From the NCBI GenBank assembly GCA_018296165.2, contig JACKQL020000127.1, positions 1 through 64,000 of the forward strand: 64,000 nucleotides of DNA, read 5' to 3'. Shown piece by piece: positions 22,714 to 33,593 of the stretch. This DNA comes from Termitomyces sp. T153. Lineage: Eukaryota > Basidiomycota > Agaricomycetes > Agaricales > Lyophyllaceae. The notes under the pieces are model-generated. The model was given only the letters and a program-made list of their open reading frames with translations, made no database searches and was not told the origin of the DNA. The position numbers were made by a program, and so were the translations under genes. Numbering within the stretch: position 1 is the stretch's first letter; each line of letters begins with the position of its first letter.

Positions 22714-23759
22714 ATAATAGTGAGCAAAAAACTTCCTGTTCCAGTCCCTTGACAGAAGACCATCAACTTTACACATTCTTTCTATCTCAAAGCAATATTA
22801 AGGGGGTGCAATGGAGTAGTGGTCTCTATTGCACATCTGCCATTGCACCCCAGCAGATACCAACAGGGGGTTACAAGTTTTACACTAAGAACAAGCATTC
22901 AAACCCCCATGGTTGCAAAAAATCCACTCCTTGTTTGGCACATGTTCAATTCTCCACTACCAATGATACAACCATCCACTGAATCACAGATCTCCCTGAC
23001 TCATCATTTGTTGATTTTCCTTGATGGCATGCATCCAATACATACCCCATCAGGCACATTACATCAAGACAACAATATCCTGTCTCCATACACAATTGGC
23101 TCCCATAACAGGGATCTTGTCCACCCCTTGTTATTTGGGTCCTGTGGCCAAGGACCTTGTCCACCCTTGGTTACTCAGAAAGAGCCAGAACCCCAGCTCT
23201 AAATCACTGTACTTATGGCCATGTGCTGGAGTAAGGATATGAGAAAAAGGTGAAGAAATGACAAGGGAAGAAATGGTGTGACAATGGATCATGCTGGATC
23301 AGATTATACACATCAAATGTTCCACAAAACCATCACAACTACCACTGGCACTAGCAAGGACCTCACACACCATGGGGCATCATGATACTCTGTGTCTGTA
23401 CAGCATGACAGGAATTTCACTGGTCTCAAATTGTCTCTACCCTTAAAAAAAAATTCATACTAACCCTAACCTACTTACCTTTGATCTACCTTTGAGCCTA
23501 TTGTGATGTGAATGCACTACTATACATACCACTACAATCTCTGTAAGGAAAGTTCTAATCCCAAAATATCATGTAAAATTGATACACAAACATGCTACCA
23601 CCCTCTACAAGGTACTGTACACCAGCCTATGGCTTGCCTCTTAGCTCAGTATTGTAGCTTGTCAGTGTTAAACAGAGTTCATCATTATCATCATCAAAGC
23701 AATATTAATTGCTCTCTTCACCAATAGTTCCATGAGTCCTGAGCCAAGTTCTTTCTCCT
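22382..23759. other. CpG-poor gap with compound microsatellite, no supported gene
   Basis: An (AC)n(AT)n compound microsatellite runs from about 22650 to 22710. The rest holds only short, stop-filled frames and a small local repeat ('aaggaccttgtccacc' near 23112 and 23151). No known element could be assigned. Confidence 0.5.
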
Positions 23760-24080
23760 TGACCCTGCCAAGACTGCAGCTCTTCTTTTTTGGGACCAAA
23801 ACTAGTATGGTCAAGGGAAGCAGTTGCTAGATGAGTACATCAACTCATTCCATATCTTGGTTGAGCAGACTGGATATTTAGATGATCTGCAGCTTTGCTT
23901 AACCTTTTGTGATGGACTCCACCCCTCTCTTATGGATTGTATTGATAGTATAGCTGAGGAGCACCTGGACAATGAGCACTGATGATGTCTGTTGCTACCT
24001 AGCTGCCATGCAGAGAACACAACAACTAGCAGTTTCATAAGTAGGGTATTAACAACAATAGAAAATGAGGGTTGCAAGCC
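23760..24080 (+). pseudogene. Ty3/gypsy gag fragment
   Basis: The plus strand reads KQLLDEYINSFHILVEQTGY, DDLQLCLTFCDGLHPSLMDC and IDSIAEEHLDNEH, matching the 'VDEYxDxFxxLVxxAGY...FRRGL...IxDxIA' capsid region of agaric chromoviruses. Stops follow (after NEH). It is not continuous with the minus-strand chromovirus to its right and must come from another insertion. Confidence 0.65.
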
Positions 24081-24290
24081 AAGCTAGGTCCCAGAAAGCC
24101 TTTTAAATACAAGAGATGCTAGGTTGCTAGCACAAGGTTGGTGCAAGGAGACAGCAAATAAGGAAGGGGTTACTCTGTAGGTAAACCCAACTAGAGCAGA
24201 GATTAGATTGCTAGAGAGTGTTTGCTAGTGAAGCAAGTCTAAAGGCTAGTGCTAGGAATAGCAAAGAAGGTGTTAGCAAAAGGGGACTTT

Positions 24291-25333
24291 TGTCAGGTTC
24301 CACTGACCATGGGGGCTCAGATTAACTGGGTGAGTCCTTACTAGGTGCACACAATGTCCTGCACTTATAACCTAGTGCTCTGGGGATGGTGCAGACCCCA
24401 GATACTTGCAAGGAGAAGCTAAGGGAAGTGGTCCAACCAAGTCCAGGGTGGTCTGGGGAAGTCTAAGACCAAGTGTATTAAACATTGGGCTTGGGCAGGT
24501 GTCAGGTACAAGTCTGTAAGCAAGTGTATGGGCTGTGGGGTAAGTAGAGGCTTTGCAAGTGATGGGAGCAGAACCAGAGTTTGATGGGGGATCAATCAAG
24601 AGTGATGGGTTCTGGGGCCAAGCATAGGGCAAGGTCTGGAGTTATTCTAAGAATGTTGGAAAGGGCATAGTGGGTGTGTGGAGTTTGTAATGAAGTCAGA
24701 GTTGAAAGGAACTTAGGAATGATGAGGAAACAAAGACAGATGAGACAAGATGAAGTTGAGAGATGGAATTGAGAAAGGAAGTAGATTTGAGACTCAAAAT
24801 AGAAATACAAATGAGAACAAGAAACATAATAGAAAAGAAACACAAACACAGGAAACTAAGTAAAGCAATATCAAGACTAAGGTAACAGATGCTACTCTAC
24901 ATCTTTATATACTAACTACTGGACTTCCTCCAGGGGTTAAGGGTGTGACAGCAGGGCTTGTTGGAGCTGTGTGGGGTTGACAGGTGTTGGTTCTGATCAG
25001 AGAGCAGGCCATGGTGACATTCTGATGGGAACATAGTCTGTCCCACAGTTGTTGAGGAGCTTTGGAGTGGTCATGTAGGTTGTGGGAGTGGTTTAGTGAT
25101 ATATGCCTGGGCCAGGAGAAGTGTTGGAGAGGCTCAGAGGCCTTGTAGGTAAGAGGGGGAGCTAAGGAGGCCTACAGGAGATGTGCCAGGGTTTGCTAGG
25201 AGGTCATCAGGGTTTGCCACAGAAGTGTTGGAGTTAGCTGGGACAGGAACCATGAGTCAACAAAGGCTGGGGTGAGTTGGGGAAAGCATTGGAGAAAGCT
25301 CCAGGGAGGTTTTGGAGGAAGGTTCAGAGGTCC
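24291..25333 (-). mobile_element. Left (3') LTR of the chromovirus complex
   Basis: It starts TGTCAGGTTCCACTGA on the plus strand and is homologous to the LTRs at 25855, 35396, 36361 (inverted) and 43636 (inverted). Its internal end has lost about 35 bases: the sequence jumps from 'gaggtcc' to 'gtcaagaccctt', deleting the LTR tip and polypurine tract. Confidence 0.87.
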
Positions 25334-25854
25334 GTCAAGACCCTTGAGGTGTGGGGCATGAGTCAGGGATTGGTGGGGGCATGAGAATCAAAGTGCAAAT
25401 AATATTGATCAAACTGCAGTGGTGGTGGCAGTGTGGGAATAAAGCTGAAGCAGGATCATTGTCCATCAAGAAGCCCCTCCAAGAAATTAAAAAGGGTTAG
25501 AATGTATCCTGGTGCTTCTCAACTTTTACAATGTCTTCCTCAGGCTCCTCTTCAGCAGCATCCTCAATGCCTCCCCCTTCCAATGATAGCCATGAGGATG
25601 TGTGGGAGGAGGACAACAAGCATTGCTAGGAATCTGATTGTCATGGAGAGCAGGGTAAGGTCCAGGCCATATACCATCAATGTGAGTGTTTACTGTTTGT
25701 GCAGGGTATCTGTCTAACCTCTGTCAGAACTGTTTGCAGCTGTGGGGGGTTCCTCTGGGGGCTCTGAAAGAGGGGCAGGGTCCTCCCACTATCCAGATCC
25801 AGTGCCCTCAGCTTGCTCCTTGAGACCCAGTCTGGGGCTGGAGATGGTGACCAT
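25334..25854. mobile_element. Partial internal region duplicated from after the middle LTR
   Basis: This stretch matches the sequence right of the middle LTR (about 26930-27300). Shared blocks are 'ttgatcaaactgcag', 'attaaaaag' and the Ser-rich coding start with 'atgtcttc' followed by a run of Ser codons. It stops abruptly at the middle LTR, so most of this internal copy has been deleted. Confidence 0.7.
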
Positions 25855-26918
25855 TGTCAGGTTCTGCTGAGCATGGGGGCTCAGCTACATTGGGCAAGTC
25901 CTTACTAGGCAGATGTGATGTCCTGTGCTTATAAATTAGCACTCTGGAGTTGGTGCAGACTTCAGAGACTTGCAAGAGGAAGCTTGGGCAGGCAGTCTGA
26001 GCAAGTCTGGAGTGGTCTGTGGAAGTCTAAGACCAAGTATATTAGATGTTAGGCTTGGGCAGGCATCAGGTACAAGTCTATAAGTGAGTATATGGACTGT
26101 GGGGTAAGCAGAGGCTTTGCAAGTGATGAGAGCTGGAGTTTGATGGGGGATCAATCAAGAGTGATGAGTTCTGGAGTCAAGCATAGGGCAAGGTATGGAG
26201 TTGTTGTAAGAATGTTTGAAGGGTTGTAGCATGTGTGCAGAGTTTGTAATGATTTCAGAGTTGAAAGGAACTTAGGAATGTTAAGGAGACAGAGATGGAT
26301 GAGACAAGACAAAGGCAAGATGAGACAGAACTGAGAAAGGAAATAGATTCAAGGCTAATAGTAGGAAACAGAGATGAGACCAGGAAACAGAAGAAAGCAC
26401 AAGACACAAGTAATCAAGCAAGGTAGGTAATATCAAGACTAGGGTAACAGATGCTACTTTATATCTTTATATACTAACTACTGGACCTTCTCCAAGGGTT
26501 AAGGGTGTGATGGCAGGGCTCATCAGAGCTGTGCAGGGTTGATGGGTGTCAGATATAATCAGAGGGTAGGCCACAGTGATACTCTGATGGGAATACAGTC
26601 CATCCCATAGTTGTTGGGAAACTCCAGAGGGGTTGTGTGAGTTGCAGGGGTGGTTGAGTGATGTATGCCTGTGCCAGGGGAAGTGTCAGAGAGGCTTGGA
26701 GGCCTCATAGGTGAGGAGAGAGCTGAGGAGGCCCACAAGAGATGTGCTGGGATTTGCTAGGAGGTTGTTGGGGTTTGCCAAGGAAGTGTTGGAGTTAGCC
26801 AGGACAGGCGCCATGGGTCAACAAAGGTTGGAGTGAGTTGGGGGAAGCATTGGGGGAGGCTCTGAGGAGGTGGGGTGTCCTGGGGGAAGGTCCAGATGTG
26901 TGAGGGTGGGTCATGACA
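25855..26918 (-). mobile_element. Middle LTR, with adjacent polypurine tract
   Basis: It runs from TGTCAGGTTCTGCTGA to GGTCATGACA on the plus strand. The run of Cs after it (26921-26929) is the polypurine tract of the minus-strand element, confirming that this LTR served as a 3' LTR. Its left flank (accat) is not repeated on its right, so it is not a simple solo-LTR insertion. Confidence 0.85.
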
Positions 26919-26999
26919 TCACCCCCCCCTTTAGTATCAAGACTCTTGAGACATAGAATGGGAGTTGGGGATTGGCAGGGCATGGAAATTGAAGCTGAG

Positions 27000-28900
27000 T
27001 AACATTGATCAAACTGCAGCAAGCAGTGGTGACATGGGGAACAAAGTTGAAGCATGGCCACCATTTGTCAGGGAGTTCTTCACAGTCAATTAAAAAGAGT
27101 CAGACATACCTTCAGGTTCCCAAACTCTTTCCCATGTCTTCTTCAGCCTCATCCTCAGCATCACCAGTGCCTCCATTAGAATCTTCTGCTCCCTCCCCTT
27201 CCAAGGAGTCTGATTTTGATCATGGCTGCAGGCAGGTGGAGGCAATGTACCATAGTCATGAGTGCAATGTTGTTTTCTCTGTGTTTTGGAATTGCTAATT
27301 GAGCTTGACAGAATTATTTGCAGTAGTAGTGGGCCCATTGGGGACTTTGTCTTGTGGTGGTGCTTCTATGCAGTCAGTGCTGGTGTTAGTGGGGCACTCT
27401 TCAAGGCCCAACTTTGGATCAGAGGAGGGACAGGTTATCCTGGAGGCACTGCAGGTTGCTCAGGTGGAGGTGACCCTGGAGAAGTTTTTGCAGAGGCAAT
27501 GGGGCAAGTGTGGGGTTCTCCAACTCTTGAATGGTGTCAGGCAGAGGCCCTGGTAAGTGGTTAGTGTTGTTGTGCTAGATTTTGGCTGACTTGATTTTGC
27601 AGTGTGCCCTCTGTGCCCATTGGGGGGAGCAGTGCAAATTCAAGGCACCAATGCAGGGTTTCTGTCATGACACCTCAGTCTATCTCCCATGTTGGATGAG
27701 GCACAAGAAGTGCCTAATTTTGTTGAGTTGGCATGCAGCCTGTGTGTCAGAGGAGCAGGGGTGGGATTTGGCATGGGTAATGGGGCAGCTGGGCAAGGGG
27801 TGTAGGGGCAGAGTGTCTGGCTGGGGGTCTGGAGTGGAGGGTGAAGAAAGTGGGGGGCAATCTGCAATGAAGGTGGGACCCTCACAGGGTGGGTGGAGGG
27901 AGGGAGCCTTGGCGCATAACAAAGGCAAGTGGAGAGCTTCCCCCTCACTGGAGGCGGGGCTCAGTAAATGGCTGTGGGGTGAGAAGTTGATAGTGGGCCC
28001 CCTGGGGCCACACGTGTACTCTCCATGGATGGGGGTCTGATAAAAGGGTCTGAGCAGGTTTTTAAGCTGTCCTCTTTGATTTCCAAAACTCTCCTACACT
28101 GACAGGTGGAAGCATTGATAGGCATGCTGGAGACCCATGAGAAGGAGCTCTGGAAAGTGGGGGAGGATCATGATGGGATCTAGCAGAAATGTGACAAGGC
28201 ATGGAAGGACAGGGATGTGGCATGGTAGGAGTTGGAGATGGCCATATAAATGGTTGTAGAGCAGTTGTTGGAGGTCCAGGAGTTGTGAGAATGGCTGGGC
28301 CAGTTGGAGATGTGGGTGGAGCAGAGGGCAAGGAAGCAGTGCAGAACTACTGGGGCAGAGGGGGTCAGGGCAGCAGCAGAGGCAGGGAGGTGGTGTGAAG
28401 AGTGACTGGCCAATGAGGCTGCCTCAGAACAGAAAGGAGTGATGCATGAGTTCCTTTGTGTCTTACCCCTCTGATCCTACTAATGCAAGCTGGCCAGATT
28501 GGGTCTGGCAGCACTGAGTTCTTCTGGATGGAGCATTGGCTACTCATACCTTGATACAGGATGGGCTAGCATGGATGCCCCAAGAACTTCCTCCAGAGTT
28601 GGAGCAGAGATTCCAGCAGATGGGGCAGCTACTAGTGGGGCATTGGTGGAGGAATGTGGCAGACCCTGAAGTATGGTGGGAGGTAGCAACTGATGTGGAG
28701 GAGCCTTTACTTAGTCAGCCAGATTGCTCAGATGGAGGTAGACTTAGTGGGCAGGATAGCAGGGTTTGTATCCAGATGAGAAGGGAGATTAGGGGGGGGG
28801 GGGGCTTAGACTTCATTGTCTTTCTTGTCCTTCCTGCATTGGTGCCCCACAATTTTTGGTAACATATTGTATCAGTAGATTTGCTTATATAACTTTCTTG
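27000..28900 (+). pseudogene. Antisense spliced cysteine-cluster/coiled-coil gene inside the chromovirus
   Basis: Between the integrase end and the 3' LTR, the plus strand (opposite to pol) carries a different gene. A Ser-rich start SSSASSSASPVPPLE (about 27135-27180) is followed by a piece ending EWCQAEAL at 27552. Then comes a perfect 50-base intron GTAAGT...TTTGCAG (27553-27602), and then CALCAHWGEQCKF and CWMRHKKC, a zinc-cluster-like Cys array. Further on, an amphipathic helical stretch (about 28105-28350: LIGMLETHEKELW, VVEQLLEVQEL) looks like a coiled coil. Stops interrupt it near 28184, 28230, 28247 and 28287. Cys-cluster plus coiled-coil proteins of unknown role are frequent beside agaric LTR elements. 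A DNA-binding regulator is a plausible guess only. Confidence 0.6.
28786..28804. repeat. Poly-G tract
   Basis: An almost pure run of G (about 13) lies near the end of the antisense gene. On the minus strand it is a C tract, so it is not a polypurine tract for the minus-strand element. Confidence 0.6.
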
Positions 28901-29049
28901 AACTTCTGGCCTGGGCAATTCAGTTTTTAGATTATGTGAGGAGATAAAAAAGTAAGGACATGCAGGGGGTCACTTGTGGGAGTTGAATTCCTGATGAATC
29001 CAGAGGTGGGAGTTATGCCCACTAGTGCCATCTGTGTGTGCTAGTCCTG

Positions 29050-30240
29050 GGAGTCCTGGGGCTTGGTGAGGTATCATCAATAGAAGTCTAAAAGTTCAGT
29101 GGGGGCTCTGGAGAGGTTTTTGTAGAGTTTCCACATGTCATTCTCAGGTCTGTAACACTTCTAGTGGACCAGGTAGTGGAGGTGACCACAGACAAGGTAG
29201 GAGTCAAGGATTTGTTTGACTTTGTATTGATATTTGTCTTTGACCTTGATGGGGGGCAGTCAGCTGGGGCGCTGTCCCAGAAAGGGGTCTGAAGTATACT
29301 TCTTGAGGAGGTGGATGTGGAAGATAGGGTGGAGCTCCTTCAGTCCTGGAGGTAGGTCAAGCTTGTAGGCATGTGTTGAGACATTTTGGAGGATCTTGAA
29401 AGGGCCAAGTTGCTTATGGTCAAGCTTGATGGAGGGTCTTTGGGTCTTGAGGTTATATCAATTAAGCCAAACTAGAGTTCTGAGGGACCAGTCAGGAGTG
29501 GGTGGGATTGTGTTGGGTATTTGCATGTTTGGAGTATACTTGATTGGCAGTGTTGATCTTGTTCTGGAGAAATTGGTGGAGGGAGTGGAGGTCCTCTGCA
29601 ACTTCATGGGCCATGTAGGAGGGGATATCCTTGAGGGATAAAGTGAGTCAGAGGTTGTAGCCTTTGTTGACATAAAAAAGGAAAACACTGGTGGCAGAAT
29701 GAGGTGTGTTGTTGTAAGTAAACTTGGCAAGGAGAAGTTCTGCATGCCAGTCATTCTGTAAATAGTTAATGTAGAGGTGGAGATACTATTCCAAGGCCTG
29801 GTTTACTTGTTCTGTTTGTCTGTCAGTCCCTTGGTGGTAGGCAGTCAATAGTTTGGTCTTTATCTTGAGGGCTTTGCATAGTGACTGCCAAAAGTGGGAG
29901 ACAAATAGGGGGCCATGGTTGGAGACAATGTTGTCTGGAAGTCTGTGTTTTGAGAAGATGTGTTTGAAGAATAGTCTGGCAAACTCTGGGGCATGGTCAG
30001 TGGTGTGGCAGGGGATGAAGAGGGCATGTTTGGTGAGGTAGCAGACAATCACAAGTATTGCATCAAAGCCTTTGGAGTTGGGGAGTTTGACAATGTGGTC
30101 CATTGATATTAAGGACCAGAGGTGTCAACCAATAGAAAGGAGTTTCAGCAGGCTGTAAGGGCTATGGCAGGGTACTTTAGCCTGGAGACATGGTTTGCAG
30201 GCCCTTATGTATTGTGTGACATCCTTCTTCATTCCTAGCT
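29050..30240 (-). pseudogene. Chromovirus integrase with C-terminal chromodomain
   Basis: Minus-strand reading gives the zinc-binding end MKKDVTQYIRACKPCLQAKV (about 30228-30170). The DDE core follows from 30103: MDHIVKLPNSKGFDAILVIV, then SNHGPLFVSHFW, where the second catalytic Asp is now Asn, and QTEQVNQALE with the catalytic Glu. Downstream come RPSIKLDHKQLGPFKIL and ELHPIFHIHLLKKYTSDPF (the GPY/F-like module). A chromodomain YKVKQILDSYLVCGHLHYLV lies at about 29230-29170, followed by a Trp/Asn helix. Chromodomains direct insertion to heterochromatin. Several stops are present, and the Asp-to-Asn change alone would inactivate it. Confidence 0.88.
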
Positions 30241-30394
30241 AAAAGTAAGTTCTGGAGATGAGTTGGAGAGTCTTACAAATTCCTGGATGTCCTTGTAGTT
30301 TGTGATTGTGATGCTGCTGTTGAGATAGTGCCAGGAGGTACACATTAGTCATCACATGATTACTTAGGCATATTTTTAGTATCCTAGTTGTCCT

Positions 30395-30492
30395 CATACT
30401 TCATAGCCTTACAGTCTATTGAACATGGGACACTAGGTATATATTTCTTGTACTTCATAGCCTTACAGTTTATTGAACATGGGACACTAGTC
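30395..30492. repeat. 54-base tandem duplication
   Basis: 'cttcatagccttacagt.tattgaacatgggacactag' occurs twice, starting near 30399 and 30453. It lies between the RNase H and integrase blocks and disrupts the frame. Confidence 0.8.
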
Positions 30493-30517
30493 CATTTCAA
30501 ACATTGTCATTAGGTTA

Positions 30518-31240
30518 TCAGTTTCCTCTTATGGTTTTAGTCTGCTTCCTTGTGAGAAACCTGCTACAACAGCTGCTGGAGTATGTTGAGGCAGATGAAC
30601 TTGTGGTCCAGAGCATAAATATGCCCACTCCAGAATAGGAGGTGGTGGTCCAGAGATAGTGTGAAGGAGTTGTTGGTGGTCGACTTGTCAGCAGAGTTGT
30701 TGCAGGGGTCATGATGGGTGAAAAAGAAGCCAGAGGTGCATTTCTAATTTGGTGGAGGATCCCTTCTTCATTCATAACCAGCATGGCATGCAAATGTTCA
30801 GGGGGAATTACCACTTGATGGTTGAACACATTCTGCTTAGCCTCAAACAACTTCTTTGGGTACATGTCAAGTCTCCAGGTGAAGGTATCAGGCTTTGCAC
30901 CAAGTTGTCCAGGGCAATAGTGGATGGTCAAGTCATACTCTGAGAGGGTTTCAGACCAACAAGCTTGGCAGTGGCTGAGCTGTTTTGTGGTCATGAAGTA
31001 TTGTAAGTTGTTGTGGTCAGAGTAGGCTTGGATGTGGTGCAGAGATTCCTCAAGGTAGGCCCTCCACTGGCAGAAGGCTTTGACAATGGCAAGGAGTTCA
31101 TTGTTGTAGATGTTATAGTTGAGTTCCATGGGGATCATTGAGCAGGTATAGAAGGCAATGGGGTGGAGATCCTTACTGCTGGAGTCTATTTGGGAGAGTA
31201 GTTCAGCAATGGCATAGTTAGAGGCATCACATTTGAGCAC
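30518..31240 (-). pseudogene. Chromovirus RNase H domain
   Basis: A 240-codon open stretch starts at 31240 with LKCDASNYAIAELLSQ, containing the first catalytic Asp. It continues LHPIAFYTCSMIPMELNYNI, YNNELLAIVKAFCQWRAYLE (catalytic Glu) and YSDHNNLQYFMTTKQLSHCQ (catalytic Asp), then LSEYDLTIHYCPGQLGAKPD. These are the standard motifs of the Ty3/gypsy RNase H that removes RNA during reverse transcription. CpG-type changes (Arg to His or Cys, as in SHCQACW for an expected TRRQARW) are visible. The last about 60 codons run into unrelated Thr/Ser-rich sequence. Confidence 0.9.
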
Positions 31241-31576
31241 AATGAGTAGGGAGGGGTCAAAATGGTGGAGGATTGGGGCAGAGGTGAAGGCTTTCTTGAG
31301 CAGGGTGAATACACTTTAGCACTTGCTGTCCCAGTCCCAAGGGGTGTCCTTCTGTGTGAGTTGATTGAGAGGTTTGGTGGTTCCAGAGTAGTTGTTGCAA
31401 ACCCTAGGAATGACTATACCTTCTTGACATTCCAGGGCAGGGGCCAGTTGAGAATGACTCCAACCTTGGCTGGGTCCATACATACACCATCAGGAGTGAC
31501 AATAACTCCAAGGTATTTGACCTCCATAGTGTGGAAGGAGCATTTTGGGTTTGGCATGAAGGTGGTATTCCTGGAG

Positions 31577-32063
31577 TCATCCTAGGATGCAGCAGACATA
31601 CTCTGAATGTTCCTCCAATGAGTTTGAGTAGATCAGAATGTCATTCAGGTACACAATAACAAAAATGTTGTTCATATTGTGGAAGATATTGTTCATGAAG
31701 TACTGGAAAGTGGTGGTGGAGTTAGTCATTCCAAAGGGCATTACCAGATACTCAAAGAGGCCATAGCAGATGCAGAAGGCAGTCTTCCATTCATGCTCTG
31801 AAATGATCCAGGTTGAGTCTCCAATAATCAACACAGAGTTGGAGAAACTCATCCTTCTTCTTGGCAGACAGGACTAGAGCACCAGCAGCAGAGATTGATA
31901 GGCATATGAAACTTTTGCCAAGCATGTTGTTGAGGTAATTCTTTAGGGCCCAGAGTTTGATCTCAGACATGTTGTAGATTTTGCCAAATGGGGGTGAGGT
32001 GCCTTCTTCAAGATTGATTTTGTGATTGTAGGAGTGGTGCAGAGAAAGTTCTTTTGCACTCAC
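31577..32063 (-). pseudogene. Chromovirus reverse transcriptase, YLDD mutated to YLND
   Basis: The first piece (32063-31791) contains SLHHSYNHKINLEEGTSPPF and IYNMSEIKLWALKNYLNNML, the entry to the gypsy RT fingers. The second (31852-31577) contains TAFCICYGLFEYLVMPFGMT, then TTFQYFMNNIFH and VIVYLNDILIYS. The active-site box is YLND in place of YLDD, so polymerase activity is lost. The pieces overlap in different frames, showing a frameshift. RT copies element RNA into DNA. Around 31250-31450 (plus-strand frames there are spurious) lie thumb-region remnants. Confidence 0.9.
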
Positions 32064-32645
32064 TTCAGAGAATATGTCAGCAAATTCATGATATTCTGGG
32101 TGAACTACTTTATGTAGGAGCTGTTCCTCTATTTTTGGTTTTGGCAGGGTAGTTTCTGCATGGAGGTATTCCTCTGGTAGGGCTGGTGTGATTTGAAATT
32201 GTAAGGTGGGAGTGCTATCTTATAGGATGTGTGCAAAGGAGATAGTGCTGATGATCTTGACATTGAGGGCTTCTGGATCAATGGGGGTGAGTGTTGGAGT
32301 GGTGGCAGCTGGGTCTGGAGCCATGGCAGGGTTGTCCAGAGTGGTTGGGTATTGTTGGTTGGGGTACTGTGGGCTTTTGTTCTGATTCTTGGGTATGTTA
32401 GAAGGAAGCTGTCAAGTTTTGTTCAAGGGAGGCTGGGGCAGAGGTGCATTTTTCTCTCTTCCTTGATTATCCTTGAGAGTTGAGTGGCTTTGAGTTGCTC
32501 TGGAGGTGCTGGCATTGAGGTTGAGGACATCAGAGTCCAAGGTGGACTGGATGTAGAGGGGGATGATGGCTGCTAGACTTGCTTCAGGGCCAGGAAATCA
32601 CATGGTGAGCTTTTTCCAGTTGATGTTGGAGTTGACATCCTACAA

Positions 32646-33563
32646 TCACAGGAGTCTCAGCACAATTGGAGTTGATGTTGGGAGTTGAGTGACAAGAAGC
32701 TGGACCTGGAATCTTATATTGTTATTGAGAATGAGGGCATTGTCATGGTATTGGGTGATTCTGGTTGAGGCAGGGCTTCTGTTGAAGAGTTGGAGCTTAA
32801 GGGGTCTATTGAGGTCATTATGGCAGAGATTGAGCTGGTTGCTAATGAAGGTGCTGGAAGTGCTGCTGTCAAAAAGGGTGGGAAGGACCATTGGAGAGCC
32901 ATTGAGCCAGATGTTGATGACAAACAATTGTATGAACTTTGAGTGGAGCTGTAGGAGAGTCTAGAGAGCATCAGTTGTACCTTTGGGATTCTTGGAGGTG
33001 GTTAAGACATTGAAGAGGACTGGTCCAGAGTTAGTCAGGCTATCCTGGTTAAGGTAGAGGGTGAGGCTGAGCCAGTCAATGCAGGGGTTGATGGAGTGTA
33101 GCCATAAGAAATCTAGGACAACAGGGGTAGAGGTGTGTAGTTTGGTGACTAGTAATTGGAGGTCCTGTTGTCATTTGTTGAAGAAGATCATAGTTGTCTC
33201 TACACAGTATGTGATGTCTCCAGTGGAGGTGGGATTGCCATCAAAGAGTTTGAGGAGGATTGGAGTGGGGAGGTGTCAGAAGTGTTGGGGAGCAAGTGCC
33301 ACCAGGGATTTGTCAATAAAGTTGTTGGTGGTGCTGCTGTCAACCAGAGTGGGGACTAAGTTGGCAGAGAAGGGAAAGGTGGTGTAGAGGAGGAGGGTGT
33401 GGGAAAAGTGTGAGGGAAGTTGTGCTGAGAGAGTGTCTGGAGAGAGTACTATTGTGCAGAAGAGTGCAGCCAGAGCAGAGAAGATATTGGTGTCTAGTCT
33501 ACAGTCTAGTGCATCTTCAAGACCTAAACTGCTGACTTGTTTTCCATAAACTGATAGTTGCAT
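32646..33563 (-). pseudogene. Gag-pol junction with two retropepsin-like motifs
   Basis: Two minus-strand pieces each hold a retropepsin-type active-site motif. LVPTLVDSSTTNNFIDKSLV lies in 33563-33276, and VLPTLFDSSTSSTFISNQL in 32927-32646. The family motif is 'xLVDSGAxxNFI'; both copies have DSS in place of DSG. Finding two such motifs about 600 bases apart in one element is unusual and suggests a tandem protease domain or a duplication. Both are degenerate. The catalytic Asp is present in each, but the Gly is changed. Confidence 0.65.
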
Positions 33564-33593
33564 GTCAGTGGAGTCTGGAGTGTTGTCAAGGTC

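Noticed and set aside
27582..28040. Unspliced 152-codon frame beginning MADLILQ as a stand-alone gene
   Set aside because: Its first codons lie in an intron; a GT-AG junction joins the Cys cluster to an upstream exon.
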